NCBI GenBank assembly: GCA_947643165.1
Contig: CANRVB010000002.1
Span: forward strand, 157,763 to 221,762
Origin: an uncultured Porphyromonadaceae bacterium
Lineage (GTDB): Bacteria; Bacteroidota; Bacteroidia; Bacteroidales; Muribaculaceae
DNA length: 64,000 bases
Direction: 5' to 3'
The position numbers and the translations under genes are program-made. The notes beneath the pieces were generated by a model. That model was not told the DNA's origin. It saw only the letters and a program-made list of their open reading frames with translations, and searched no databases. Positions 43,830-53,073 of this stretch are shown piece after piece (position 1 is the first letter of the stretch; every line of letters starts with the position of its first letter).

Positions 43830-45416
43830 ATGATCAAGAATATTCTTACCACCTTGCTACTGTCAGCGATAGGCATGACAGCTACAGCCGGAGATATAAA
43901 AGACGGACGAAGCGCTGATAACGGAGATGGAACCTTTACCAATCCAATACTTTGGGGCGACTGGCCGGATCCCGATGTCATAAGGGTTGGCGAAGATTTT
44001 TATATGGTATCTACAAGCATGCACTATGTGCCTGGTTGTCCTGTCCTCAAGTCAAAAGACCTTGTCAACTGGGAAATGGCCGGCTATGCTGTTGATCGTT
44101 ATGATGAAGATCCTCGATACGATATGGATGGTGGCGATATGTATCTCCGAGGTTCATGGGCCAACAGTATCCGTTATCACAACGGCAAATTCTATGTAGC
44201 GTTCTGCACCCCTAACTGGGATGGTGAGCCGGGACGTTTCTCACTATGTGAGGCTGAAAATGTATCAGGTCCGTGGAAACGCACGATCTTTCCAGACTAT
44301 CTGTACGATCCCGGACTGTTTTTCGATGAAGACGGAAGCGCATATGTAATCCACGGTCAGGGCCGGCTTATGGTCAGCCGTCTGTCCGAAGATCTTCATT
44401 CGGTTGTAGGCGAGCCGGTGGTGATATGGAACGAACGTTTCACTCTTGGCCGTGAACTTGGTGGGGGATATGGCATGGAGGGCTCCCACATGTACAAGAT
44501 AAACGGCAAATACTATCTCACCTGTCCAGCCGGTGGAACCGAGGGATGGCAGGTGTGTCTCAAGTCCGACAATATATATGGCCCTTACGAGTATAAGATA
44601 ATCATGGATGACGACCGTTCATACCCGGGTAATGGTCTTCACCAGGGCGGTATGGTTGAACTTGCCGATGGCGACTGGTGGTTTATCATAATGCAAGACC
44701 GTGGACCTATAGGTAGAGTGGCCCATCTTCAGCCCGTTACGTGGATCGACGGTTGGCCCATGCTCGGCGATAATGGCAAGGATCTGATCACATATTCCAA
44801 GCCATCGGTAGATGCGGATTGCCCGCTGTCCTGGCCTGCCGGATCTGACGATTTCAGTAGCTCTTCCCTCGGACTTCAGTGGCAGTGGAACCATAACCCC
44901 GACACGACCCGTTTCTCCCTTACCGAGCGCCCGGGCTACATCCGCCTCCGGGCCGGACGATCCGACTCCCTCAAGTATGCCCGCAATACTCTTACACAAC
45001 GGGTTCAGGGACCGACATCAGAGGGAACCGTCAAGATCGACTTCTCAGGCCTTAAGGATGGCGATATAGCCGGTTTCGGAGTTTTTGAATTCCCTTATGC
45101 CTATGTCGCAGTAAAGTCTGAAAACGGGAAAAGGCAGATAATTATGTGCGAGAATGATGAAATCATCGAGACAAAAGATATCTCCGCTGGTCAGACCCAA
45201 CTTTTTGTCAGAGCCCGTATAAGCGATAAGGATTTCAGCGCCACATTCAGTTACAGCACAGATGGAGTTACCTATCACCGCATAGGCAAACCTCTATCTA
45301 TGGATCTTGGCCTCACATGGACGGCAAACAGATTTGCACTGTTCAACTTTTCGACAACCGACGAGGGCGTCGGCGGCTACGTCGATTTCGACAGCTTCAA
45401 TCTGATTATGAACTAA
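43830..45416 (+). CDS. GH43 glycosidase (beta-xylosidase or arabinofuranosidase type)
   Basis: 528 residues from the ATG at 43830, signal peptide about 1-20. Five-bladed propeller with base D47 (WGDWPDPDVIRV), pKa-tuning D160 (YLYDPGLFFDEDGSAYV) and acid E217 (GMEGSHMYKI). From about 335 on there is a beta-sandwich like the GH43 C2 domain (FSSSSLGLQWQWNHNPDTTR). The W-G-D-W-P-D-P-D front suggests a subfamily 12-like enzyme that acts on xylosides or arabinosides. Exact specificity is inferred. It follows a terminator-like hairpin and is 15 bases before GH2. Confidence 0.9.
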   Translation: MIKNILTTLLLSAIGMTATAGDIKDGRSADNGDGTFTNPILWGDWPDPDVIRVGEDFYMVSTSMHYVPGCPVLKSKDLVNWEMAGYAVDRYDEDPRYDMDGGDMYLRGSWANSIRYHNGKFYVAFCTPNWDGEPGRFSLCEAENVSGPWKRTIFPDYLYDPGLFFDEDGSAYVIHGQGRLMVSRLSEDLHSVVGEPVVIWNERFTLGRELGGGYGMEGSHMYKINGKYYLTCPAGGTEGWQVCLKSDNIYGPYEYKIIMDDDRSYPGNGLHQGGMVELADGDWWFIIMQDRGPIGRVAHLQPVTWIDGWPMLGDNGKDLITYSKPSVDADCPLSWPAGSDDFSSSSLGLQWQWNHNPDTTRFSLTERPGYIRLRAGRSDSLKYARNTLTQRVQGPTSEGTVKIDFSGLKDGDIAGFGVFEFPYAYVAVKSENGKRQIIMCENDEIIETKDISAGQTQLFVRARISDKDFSATFSYSTDGVTYHRIGKPLSMDLGLTWTANRFALFNFSTTDEGVGGYVDFDSFNLIMN

Positions 45417-45431
45417 TCCGTCTTACAAGAT

Positions 45432-48305
45432 ATGAACGGACGATTTGCTATAAAGATTAATTGTCTCGCAGGGATCATTATGCTGTTGTCCCTCGTTTTC
45501 GCTGAGCCGGTTTCTTCCAGGATCGTGTTTAATATGAACACAGACTGGGCATTCCATAGGGGCGATACCGTTGATGCCATGCATATCGGTATTCCGGATT
45601 CCACATGGATTCCGGTAGTGTTGCCTCATGTTATGCAGCTTGAGCAAAAACATTGCGGTGGAAACATCATCTACGATGGTCAAGGATGGTATCGCCGTCT
45701 GTTTACTGTCGGTAATGAATACAAAGACAAGCGTATTACTCTTCAATTCGAGGGGGTGATGAAAAACTGCATCGTATGGCTTAACGGCGAAGAGGTAGGC
45801 AGGAATAATGGCGGATACATAGGCTTTACAGTCGACCTCACGGGCCGGGTTAAGTTCAACGAGCCTAACCTGCTTGCTGTTAGGGTTGATGCTTCCGATG
45901 ATCCTCTCACTCCACCCGGAAAGCCGCAGGGCGATATGGATTTCTACTACTACAGTGGAATATACCGGGATGTGCGTATGCTGATAACAGATCGTCTGTG
46001 GATAACCGATCCGCTTGCCGGGAATATACGGAGCGGTGGAGGGGTATTTGTCAGCTACCCTGAGGTAAGTTCCGATTTAGCCAAGATCAATGTTTCTACT
46101 CATATCAGATCATTGTTGCAGACACCTGTAGATGTGACACTTGTTACCGATCTATATGATGACTCAGGCAATATTCTTGTGTCCGATACTATAGGATCAA
46201 ACCTGTATAATGGCCAGGATATTTCGTTTTGCCAGATCCTGAAAGTGTCCGATCCGAAGTTGTGGTATCCGGACAGACCGGCTCTTCACACTATCACTTC
46301 ACGATTGATTGCCCAAGGCCGTGAATTCGATAGGATCGACACGCGTGTGGGCATACGAAAGATCGAATGGACTGTTGACAGCGGGTTTCTTATCAACGGT
46401 ACCCCTTTGTATCTGCGTGGCGCCAACCGTCATCAGGCGTTTCCTTATATCGGTGATGCCGCGCCCAATTCCATGCAGGTCAGAGATGCCAGGGCTATAA
46501 AGCGGGGAGGATATAATTCAGTGAGGGCAGCTCACTATCCCAACGATCCCGCCTTTCTTGATGCTTGCGATAGCATTGGACTTACCGTTGTTGAATGTAT
46601 TCCCGGTTGGCAGTATTACAATCCCGACTCATTGTTTTCCGGACGTGTGAAAGACGATTGCAGGCGGATGATAAGGCGCGACAGAAATCATCCGTCGGTA
46701 ATTCTGTGGGAGACTGCGCTCAACGAAACACGCTATCCCGTCGGCCTGGCGGAAGAGCTGTACCGGATTGCTCATTCTGAGTATCCGGGATCGGGCATGT
46801 GGACAGCCGGTGACTATTTCGGACATAAGGATATGGCCGGATATTTCGATGTGCTCTATAAGCAGGTCGATCATTTCCCCGAGGATGGCAGTGTTATGAC
46901 CAACTCCGTTGATAACCTTGTAGCACTTAAGCCGGTTGTGACTCGCGAATGGGGCGATGGCGTGGGCGACAAGCCCCGTGCCTCACTTGCCGAATCCGAT
47001 CATGAATTGTTACGTCAGTGTTTCAGCCGTATGTCACAGCTTGAAGGTGATGGCTATTTTGACTGGTGTATGCTCGATGCAAACCCCAGGATGGCTGGAC
47101 ATTATGTGTGGAGCTATAACGATTATGCACGTGGAAGTCAGGACGAGACAATGAAAAGTGGTGTTGTCGATATGAACCGTTATCCGAAGCCTGTATATCA
47201 TATGCTCCGCAGCATGCTTTTGCCTGATGTTTCCGGACCATTCATCCATGCTGCCGGTCTGTTTGAAATAAGTTCCGATAGTTGTGTGGCCGTTGTGTTC
47301 TCCAATTGCGATGAAGTCAGGATCACTACCGATCGGGGTGAACTGTATACCATGAAGCGTAGTGATGCTGCTGTGAGATATCCTAATGTCACTTCAAAGG
47401 GTGGATCGCCATTATATCTCTTTCCTCTTCGCGATAATCTGGCGAAAAACATCCGGGCCGAGGGTGTGCTGAATGACGGAACCTCAGTCAGTCATGTTTG
47501 GCGCCGTCCCGGCAATCCGCACCATATTGAGATAATGGCCGCGCTCGACGGCGTGCTTGCTGATGATAGCGGCTGCGATCTTGTTCCTGTATATGCAATT
47601 GTATGCGACAGCGTTGGCACGCGTGTGCCGTCATGGAGAAATGCTGTCGATTTCCATGTGCAAGGTGGATTGATCCCTGGCGACTCAATAGAGCGTATCG
47701 GTATTAATCCGCAGATTCCGGAGGGTGGAGTCGCTTTCGTGTTCGTGCGCCCTGAAGCCGGGAGCAGATCTGTGACAGTCAGAGCATCATCCGTCGGACT
47801 TATATCGGATGAAGATACATTCCCGACAGTGGCTGCCGGTGAAACGGCATTGGCCCCAGTGACCCATACGCCTTATCGCGGGAAAGAGGATGATGGCGCC
47901 GTGGTTAAACCATCCACGTGGCAGCAGAGAATCCTTGGACGCACACCTGTCGGAATTGCCGCTGTCTCAGCATCCGGCGCTATGGCATCAGCTATGATTG
48001 ATGGCGATGATGAGACATGGTGGATTGCTCCTGACGATGAATTGCCCGCTGTTGTGACTGTCGATCTCGGCAAAAACACGTGGGTAGCTGCGAGCAGGAT
48101 TATGTTCCAGAAAGACAGTTCATCCTATGCACACCGTGTTGAGACATCTGATGATGGACATACCTGGCATCCTCTCTACGAGCGTGAATGTACCGGATGG
48201 GACTTCAAACCGATCACTGTCGATCGCGAATTGCGCTATTTTCGTCTTATAATAGACGGCGTGTCGGAAGGTCGGGCCGGTGTCAGGGAAATTACCCTGT
48301 TTTAG
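45432..48305 (+). CDS. GH2 glycosidase with C-terminal F5/8-type domain
   Basis: 957 residues with an N-terminal hydrophobic signal segment (about 8-25). GH2 sugar-binding domain about 35-185 (GWYRRLFTV, VWLNGEEVGRNNGGYIGFTV), Ig-like domain about 190-310, TIM barrel about 312-600 with acid/base E432 (RNHPSVILWETALNETRY) and nucleophile E506 (KPVVTREWGD). Two further beta domains and a discoidin-like domain (about 815-957, GKNTWVAASRIMFQ, LRYFRLIIDGVSEG) follow. GH2 enzymes act on beta-galactosides, glucuronides or mannosides; this one looks nearest to beta-galactosidases (AAHYPNDPAFLDACDSIGLT). It is the last PUL gene; no terminator is seen after it. Confidence 0.9.
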   Translation: MNGRFAIKINCLAGIIMLLSLVFAEPVSSRIVFNMNTDWAFHRGDTVDAMHIGIPDSTWIPVVLPHVMQLEQKHCGGNIIYDGQGWYRRLFTVGNEYKDKRITLQFEGVMKNCIVWLNGEEVGRNNGGYIGFTVDLTGRVKFNEPNLLAVRVDASDDPLTPPGKPQGDMDFYYYSGIYRDVRMLITDRLWITDPLAGNIRSGGGVFVSYPEVSSDLAKINVSTHIRSLLQTPVDVTLVTDLYDDSGNILVSDTIGSNLYNGQDISFCQILKVSDPKLWYPDRPALHTITSRLIAQGREFDRIDTRVGIRKIEWTVDSGFLINGTPLYLRGANRHQAFPYIGDAAPNSMQVRDARAIKRGGYNSVRAAHYPNDPAFLDACDSIGLTVVECIPGWQYYNPDSLFSGRVKDDCRRMIRRDRNHPSVILWETALNETRYPVGLAEELYRIAHSEYPGSGMWTAGDYFGHKDMAGYFDVLYKQVDHFPEDGSVMTNSVDNLVALKPVVTREWGDGVGDKPRASLAESDHELLRQCFSRMSQLEGDGYFDWCMLDANPRMAGHYVWSYNDYARGSQDETMKSGVVDMNRYPKPVYHMLRSMLLPDVSGPFIHAAGLFEISSDSCVAVVFSNCDEVRITTDRGELYTMKRSDAAVRYPNVTSKGGSPLYLFPLRDNLAKNIRAEGVLNDGTSVSHVWRRPGNPHHIEIMAALDGVLADDSGCDLVPVYAIVCDSVGTRVPSWRNAVDFHVQGGLIPGDSIERIGINPQIPEGGVAFVFVRPEAGSRSVTVRASSVGLISDEDTFPTVAAGETALAPVTHTPYRGKEDDGAVVKPSTWQQRILGRTPVGIAAVSASGAMASAMIDGDDETWWIAPDDELPAVVTVDLGKNTWVAASRIMFQKDSSSYAHRVETSDDGHTWHPLYERECTGWDFKPITVDRELRYFRLIIDGVSEGRAGVREITLF

Positions 48306-48346
48306 TTGCCGCTTTTGTCTATGCGAGCGAAAGAAAGGTCCGTGTG

Positions 48347-48378
48347 GTTGGTTTATATCGGTTTTTGTCGTATATTTG
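48347..48378 (+). promoter_or_regulatory. Promoter of manC
   Basis: GTTG (48347-48350), 20 bases, TATATTTG (48371-48378). The leader to the ATG at 48461 is about 75 bases. Confidence 0.75.
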
Positions 48379-48460
48379 CAGAAAAGCCGGGGTGGTGGCC
48401 TAAGGCGGGTGTTTCCGTCGGGTTTGCCAGAAATGCCGGCTTTAATCCAATCACTCCAGC

Positions 48461-49543
48461 ATGAGAGACCACCGCTATTGCGTGATCATGTGCGGGGGCA
48501 TAGGAACCCGTTTCTGGCCTTATAGCCGCACAGATCTGCCAAAACAATTCATAGATTTCATGGGCACGGGACGCTCGTTGCTCCAGATGAGTTATGACCG
48601 GGCGCTGACCCTTGTCGACAACAGTCGTGTTGTTGTCGTGACAAATGCCGCCTATGTCGATAAAATCCGGGAGCAACTGCCCGATCTGTTGCCTGAAAAT
48701 ATTTTGGCCGAACCTGCCCGGCGGAATACCGCCCCATGTATAGCATGGGCGGCCCATCATATCTACGGTATCGATCCTGAAGCATCGATGATAGTCGCTC
48801 CGAGCGATCACTTGATTCTGCGCGAGGCTGCTTTCACCAGTTCTGTTTTGCGTGGCTTTGAGTATGTGGAGAGCAACGATGCGCTTCTGACGCTCGGTAT
48901 CACCCCGACACGCCCCGAAACCGGATACGGATATATCCAGATAGGACCGGAAGTCGAGACGGGTATCCTTAAGGTGAAGACATTTACCGAAAAACCCGAC
49001 CGGGAGCTTGCGCAGGTATTTGTCGACTCCGGTGAGTTCTTCTGGAATTCTGGTATATTTATCTGGCGTGCCTCTGTGATACTGGATGCCCTTCGTCAGT
49101 ACGCTCCCGACTTGGCCAGAGAGTTTGATAAAGGCGACGGTGTGTTTGGCACCCCGGACGAAAAAGCTTTTATTGATACCCATTTCCCCTCTTGTCCATG
49201 CATCTCGATCGACTATTCGGTCATGGAGAAGGCAAAAAACGTATATGTTGAGTGCGTTGATCTGGGCTGGAGCGACTTAGGCACGTGGGGTAGCCTGTAT
49301 GAAAGTTCTCATCGCGATTCGCATGGCAATGTGATGCGCAACTGCGAAGTAAGCAGCTATGACTCCGAGGGATGCATATTTGCCGTTCGCGACAGTGGAA
49401 AGCTGATTGTTGCAAGCGGGCTCAAGAACTATATCATAGCCGACTCCGGAGATGTGCTTATGATTCATCCGCGTTCGCAGGAGCAGGAGATCAAGCAGAT
49501 TGTCAACGATATAGAAGAGCGTTACGGTAAGAAGTACATTTGA
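48461..49543 (+). CDS. manC: Mannose-1-phosphate guanylyltransferase
   Basis: 360 residues. The enzyme makes GDP-mannose from mannose 1-phosphate and GTP for surface glycans. Motifs: MCGGIGTRFWPYSRTDLPKQ (nucleotide loop), EPARRNTAPCIAWAA, VAPSDHLI, TRPETGYGYIQIG, VKTFTEKPD, FFWNSGIFIWRAS and DLGWSDLGTWGSLYE. The length means only the GMP domain is present; the isomerase domain of bifunctional ManC is absent. Cytoplasmic, monocistronic, with a strong terminator. Confidence 0.96.
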   Translation: MRDHRYCVIMCGGIGTRFWPYSRTDLPKQFIDFMGTGRSLLQMSYDRALTLVDNSRVVVVTNAAYVDKIREQLPDLLPENILAEPARRNTAPCIAWAAHHIYGIDPEASMIVAPSDHLILREAAFTSSVLRGFEYVESNDALLTLGITPTRPETGYGYIQIGPEVETGILKVKTFTEKPDRELAQVFVDSGEFFWNSGIFIWRASVILDALRQYAPDLAREFDKGDGVFGTPDEKAFIDTHFPSCPCISIDYSVMEKAKNVYVECVDLGWSDLGTWGSLYESSHRDSHGNVMRNCEVSSYDSEGCIFAVRDSGKLIVASGLKNYIIADSGDVLMIHPRSQEQEIKQIVNDIEERYGKKYI

Positions 49544-49557
49544 TCCGTCGATAAACC

Positions 49558-49612
49558 GATAAAAACAGAACCGGGCGAAAGCTTCAGCTTATCGCCCGGT
49601 TCTGTTTTTATC
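49558..49612. terminator. Bidirectional terminator with 21-bp stem
   Basis: 49558-49578 pairs perfectly with 49592-49612; an inner 4-bp stem with a TTCA loop continues it after a bulged A. A-rich and T-rich flanks make it work for manC (plus) and the ribosomal cluster (minus). Confidence 0.9.
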
Positions 49613-49651
49613 TATATTGCTGCCATCCGTGTGGATGCCGCTGTGTTGTCT

Positions 49652-49801
49652 TTATTTCAGTACTTCCTTTACGAGATCGTTGGGAACCATCTGCTCCTGG
49701 AAAGTATAAGCACCGGTCTTAGGCGACTTAACGACCTTGATGACCTTGCTATAGGTGCGGCCTTCACCTTTCTGAAGCGATGCTACGGTTTTCTTTGCCA
49801 T
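49652..49801 (-). CDS. DUF4295 small protein
   Basis: 49 residues: MAKKTVASLQKGEGRTYSKV, then IKVVKSPKTGAYTFQEQMV and a short tail ending VKEVLK. Basic, with no membrane segment. The family occurs in Bacteroidetes directly after rpmG, as here, which suggests a ribosome-associated role; its function is not established. It is 35 bases after the L33 gene and the last of the minus-strand trio. Confidence 0.9.
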   Translation of the reverse strand: MAKKTVASLQKGEGRTYSKVIKVVKSPKTGAYTFQEQMVPNDLVKEVLK

Positions 49802-49836
49802 ATCTGGTAGTGATTAGAAAAATTAGTGAAGGATGC

Positions 49837-50025
49837 TTATTTAATCTCTTTGTGAACAGTCACTTTCTTGAGGATAGGATTGTATTTCTTCAGCTCAAGA
49901 CGCTCTGTGGTGTTCTTACGGTTTTTGGTGGTAATGTATCTTGAAGTGCCGGGCATGCCGCTGGCCTTGTGCTCGGTGCATTCGAGGATAACCTGCACGC
50001 GATTACCTTTAGCTTTCTTTGCCAT
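49837..50025 (-). CDS. rpmG: 50S ribosomal protein L33
   Basis: 62 residues, [20 protein letters not shown] at the front, [20 protein letters not shown] in the middle, [10 protein letters not shown] at the end. The zinc-binding Cys pairs of the C+ form are absent (only one Cys), so this is the C-minus type and does not need zinc. It sits 31 bases after rpmB. Confidence 0.97.
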   Translation of the reverse strand: MAKKAKGNRVQVILECTEHKASGMPGTSRYITTKNRKNTTERLELKKYNPILKKVTVHKEIK

Positions 50026-50056
50026 GGTAGATATCTATATGTAGGAGAGGGATGGA

Positions 50057-50314
50057 TTAAAAGTCGATGTATTTGATCTCGGTGAGATAACCCTTCTGAG
50101 CTGCGTCCTGAATAGCAGCGTTGAGGCCTTTTTTGTTGATGGTGCGAAGACCGGCGGCAGAGATGGTCAGTGTGATCCAAGCCTGCTCCTCAACCCAGTA
50201 GAATTTCTTGTTGAAGAGGTTGACATTGAATTTGCGCTTGGTGCGACGCTTCGAGTGCGAAACGTTGTTGCCTACCATCGCCTTTTTGCCTGTGATTTGA
50301 CAAATCTTTGACAT
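50057..50314 (-). CDS. rpmB: 50S ribosomal protein L28
   Basis: 85 residues: [20 protein letters not shown], then [20 protein letters not shown] and [17 protein letters not shown]. The usual four-Cys zinc pattern is reduced to a single Cys. First gene of the rpmB-rpmG-DUF4295 transcript with its own promoter about 125 bases upstream. Confidence 0.97.
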   Translation of the reverse strand: MSKICQITGKKAMVGNNVSHSKRRTKRKFNVNLFNKKFYWVEEQAWITLTISAAGLRTINKKGLNAAIQDAAQKGYLTEIKYIDF

Positions 50315-50440
50315 GGCTGTTTTGAGTCAGTTATCTTAGTTACGTAATTAGAGGTGGATGAGGCCGCCATCTCAGTTCTCATATCGCCGTAAAGTGCATC
50401 ATTCAATACGGCTTTAAAGGATGTGCCCCAAAAACCGCTG

Positions 50441-50471
50441 CAAAGTTAATGATTTTTTCTCAGGTGACAAA
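50441..50471 (-). promoter_or_regulatory. rpmB promoter
   Basis: On the minus strand: TTTG (50468-50471), 19 bases, TAACTTTG (50441-50448). The leader is about 125 bases and has a 6-bp hairpin (GCCGTA 50386-50391 with TACGGC 50407-50412 on the plus strand). The stretch 50472-50628 up to the divergent rpmH promoter holds nothing I recognise. Confidence 0.75.
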
Positions 50472-50628
50472 ATATTTTTGTAATGAGTTGTGAAATCTAT
50501 TGTTAGCCGTCAGTCTCTCGGGTGTGATTCGGGTTCTGTAACCGTGGTATGTAGATTGCCGGTTCGGTTTAGCTTGCCTGTCGGATATGGGGTGGCATGA
50601 TGAAAAAATCATGAAAAAATGAATTAAA

Positions 50629-50660
50629 GTTGCTCACATTAAAGTTTTTTGGTAAATTTG
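50629..50660 (+). promoter_or_regulatory. rpmH promoter
   Basis: GTTG (50629-50632), 20 bases, TAAATTTG (50653-50660), with a leader of about 40 bases. Confidence 0.75.
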
Positions 50661-50705
50661 CACCCCGAATAGTTAATGTAAATAATAACAAAACAATATA
50701 CGGCA

Positions 50706-50861
50706 ATGAAAAGAACTTACCAACCCTCTAACAGAAAGCGAGTTAATAAGCACGGTTTCCGTGAAAGAATGTCAACCCCCGAAGGCCGCAAGGTTTTGGC
50801 ACGTCGTCGTGCAAAGGGTCGTTACAGCCTCACTGTAAGCGACAACATCAGCGGCAAGTAA
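50706..50861 (+). CDS. rpmH: 50S ribosomal protein L34
   Basis: 51 residues starting [20 protein letters not shown] and then [20 protein letters not shown], the full L34 signature, with a short acidic tail ending ISGK. In many bacteria rpmH lies beside rnpA and dnaA; here it stands alone with its own promoter and a terminator shared with the convergent HAD gene, so this is not an origin region. Confidence 0.97.
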   Translation: MKRTYQPSNRKRVNKHGFRERMSTPEGRKVLARRRAKGRYSLTVSDNISGK

Positions 50862-50917
50862 TCTCGGCTGAGGTCGCAAGATCGTAAGGCTCGGTTCGTT
50901 CCGGGTAAGCAAGATAT

Positions 50918-50949
50918 AACCCCTGCGTATCGTAAGATGCACAGGGGTT
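50918..50949. terminator. Shared terminator between rpmH and the HAD gene
   Basis: 50918-50931 pairs with 50936-50949 around a GTAA loop (one mismatch, one wobble). It lies between convergent genes. Confidence 0.75.
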
Positions 50950-50965
50950 TGATATTTTTGATCAC

Positions 50966-51688
50966 TCAGAGACTGTTGATCAAGTCGGGAAGCGCCGTTA
51001 TGTCGGGTATTACACGTGCCGGCATGTTGGCCGGACTTATATGAGTGTTGGGTGCGATGACCTGAGGCATAAGATTGATGCCGTTGGTATCGGCCAGACA
51101 TACTGATGTCCATCCGAGTCTATTGGGCCAGATGAAATCTTTTGTCAGATTGTCACCTACATAAATATAGCGTCTGGCTGAAGGCGACATGGCCATCATG
51201 CGCAGAAACGGTAGGGGTGAATGCTTGTCCGACCCTACTGCCTCTGATATGCTCACCAGTGCTGGATTAATCATTGAGAACAATCCCAAAGCTCGTACCT
51301 TGATCGACTGTGTCTCTATGCGTCCGTCTGTTATAATGGCCAGAGTCGCTCCATTGTCCACGAGTGTGTGCAGAGTGGCGAGAGTGGCAGGATCGAGAGC
51401 TATGTCTGGCTTGTGGGAGCGGTATACACGCACCATACCGTATACACTCCCGAATGCCTGCTCTACTTCGGGCGGAAGCGTTGCCGCCAGTGCATCAAAG
51501 GCCCCGGGGCCATGCAGACGGTGCTGTTCCATTACCTCGATCATAGAGGTGGTGTCGCGCAACTTCGGATATTCATCACCGAATCTGCACGATATCTGCC
51601 GTACTATCTCGCGTCTGGCTGATCGGACATAGTCAGCTTCTTTGTAGAGCGTATCGTCGAGGTCGAAAGCTATAAGAGTGTCAATCAT
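50966..51688 (-). CDS. HAD-superfamily hydrolase
   Basis: 240 residues. Motif I is FDLDDTLY (nucleophile Asp9, acid Asp11), motif II IITDG, motif III the Lys in SDKHSPLPF, motif IV YVGDNLTKDF. The cap is a helical C1 insertion (about 18-85). It is likely a phosphatase of small molecules or nucleotides; its substrate is unknown. It starts 4 bases after the ugd stop, so a nucleotide-sugar or phosphate link is possible. Confidence 0.88.
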   Translation of the reverse strand: MIDTLIAFDLDDTLYKEADYVRSARREIVRQISCRFGDEYPKLRDTTSMIEVMEQHRLHGPGAFDALAATLPPEVEQAFGSVYGMVRVYRSHKPDIALDPATLATLHTLVDNGATLAIITDGRIETQSIKVRALGLFSMINPALVSISEAVGSDKHSPLPFLRMMAMSPSARRYIYVGDNLTKDFIWPNRLGWTSVCLADTNGINLMPQVIAPNTHISPANMPARVIPDITALPDLINSL

Positions 51689-51692
51689 AATT

Positions 51693-53006
51693 TCATTTGC
51701 CTATACAGCAATAACGGAGCCCCTCGTCGGCAAGTTCGGCCGGATCATATATGTTGCGTCCGTCCACAACAAGATCCCCTCTCATTGTGCGCCTGATCAC
51801 TTTCCATGCCGGCATACGGAACTGCTTCCATTCGGTCAGAAGAGCGACGGCATCAGCATCTACAACGGCCTCATACATATCGCGTGCATAGTTGATACGG
51901 TCGCCAAGCCGACGTCGGCACTCATCCATCGCCACAGGATCGAAAGCAGTCACGGTGGCACCGTCAGCAAGCAGACGGTCGATCACTACAAGAGCAGGCG
52001 CGCAGCGCATATCATCGGTCTCGGGTTTGAAGGCAAGTCCCCATAAAGCTATGCGTTTGCCGCGCAGATCGCCGAGTTGCTGACGCAGCTTTGTGTAAAT
52101 TACGCTTTTCTGACGCTCGTTTACACGGTCAACGGCCTCGATTATCTCCATCGTATATCCGGCGGCACGGCCGGTGGCTGCAAGTGCGCGTACATCTTTT
52201 GGAAAACATGATCCGCCGTATCCGCAGCCTGGATATAGAAACTTGTTGCCAATGCGGATATCAGCTCCCATACCTTTGCGTACCATGTTGACATCCGCGC
52301 CTACAAGTTCACACAGGTTGGCTATGTCGTTCATGAACGATATGCGGGTGGCAAGCATCGAGTTAGCGGCATATTTGGTCATCTCAGCCGATGCTATGTC
52401 CATGAAGATCACACGGAAATTATTGAGAAGGAAGGGGCGGTAAAGCCGTTCCATGACTTTGCGGGCTCGCGAACTGTCAGTGCCGATGACCACACGGTCG
52501 GGCGACATGAAGTCTTTGATTGCAGCGCCCTCTTTTAGAAATTCCGGATTGCTGGCCACATCAAAATGCACATTGTCGGCCGATCGTTTCTCGAGTTCCT
52601 GTCTTATGATTTTACTGACAAGATGTGATGTGCCGACCGGTACTGTGCTCTTGGTCACGAAGATGCAATAATCGTTTATGAGACGTCCGAATGTGCGGGC
52701 AACTTCTTCCACATAGCTCAGATCGGCCATTCCGTCTTCTCCTGCCGGAGTACCCACCGCACAGAACACAAGCTCTACATCATTGATACATGCGGCGAGA
52801 TCCGTAGTGAAATGTAGACGTCCGGCTTTTACATTACGGTCGACAATATCATCGAGGCCGGGCTCGTATATTGGAATGATGCCTTTGGACAGTCGCTCTA
52901 TTTTTGCTGCATCGATATCGACACAGGTCACATCGGCACCTACTTCAGCAAAGCAAGCGCCCGAGACAAGACCGACATATCCGGTACCTACAATGGCAAT
53001 TTTCAT
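51693..53006 (-). CDS. ugd: UDP-glucose 6-dehydrogenase
   Basis: 437 residues. The enzyme oxidises UDP-glucose twice to UDP-glucuronate with NAD+. Rossmann start MKIAIVGTGYVGLVSGACFA, central helix with the catalytic Lys region (EMTKYAANSMLATRISFMND), and the catalytic Cys in FLYPGCGYGGSCFPKDVRAL. The C-terminal domain has KRIALWGLAFKPETDDMRCA. It supplies precursors for capsule or exopolysaccharide and is cotranscribed with the HAD gene. Confidence 0.95.
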   Translation of the reverse strand: MKIAIVGTGYVGLVSGACFAEVGADVTCVDIDAAKIERLSKGIIPIYEPGLDDIVDRNVKAGRLHFTTDLAACINDVELVFCAVGTPAGEDGMADLSYVEEVARTFGRLINDYCIFVTKSTVPVGTSHLVSKIIRQELEKRSADNVHFDVASNPEFLKEGAAIKDFMSPDRVVIGTDSSRARKVMERLYRPFLLNNFRVIFMDIASAEMTKYAANSMLATRISFMNDIANLCELVGADVNMVRKGMGADIRIGNKFLYPGCGYGGSCFPKDVRALAATGRAAGYTMEIIEAVDRVNERQKSVIYTKLRQQLGDLRGKRIALWGLAFKPETDDMRCAPALVVIDRLLADGATVTAFDPVAMDECRRRLGDRINYARDMYEAVVDADAVALLTEWKQFRMPAWKVIRRTMRGDLVVDGRNIYDPAELADEGLRYCCIGK

Positions 53007-53038
53007 AGTGGGTCCAAGGGTTAGTGTGAACTATGATG

Positions 53039-53046
53039 CAAAAGTA
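53039..53046 (-). promoter_or_regulatory. ugd -7 box
   Basis: CAAAAGTA at 53039-53046 is TACTTTTG on the minus strand, 33 bases before the start. No clear -33. Confidence 0.55.
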
Positions 53047-53073
53047 AACAAAAATCCGGGATTATCGGCAGAG

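Noticed and set aside
43830..45416. The PUL as a T9SS cargo cluster because porV is in the window
   Set aside because: Neither glycosidase has a recognisable T9SS C-terminal domain, and porV is about 32 kb away.
50706..50861. rpmH as a marker of the replication origin
   Set aside because: dnaA, rnpA, dnaN and DnaA-box clusters are absent nearby.
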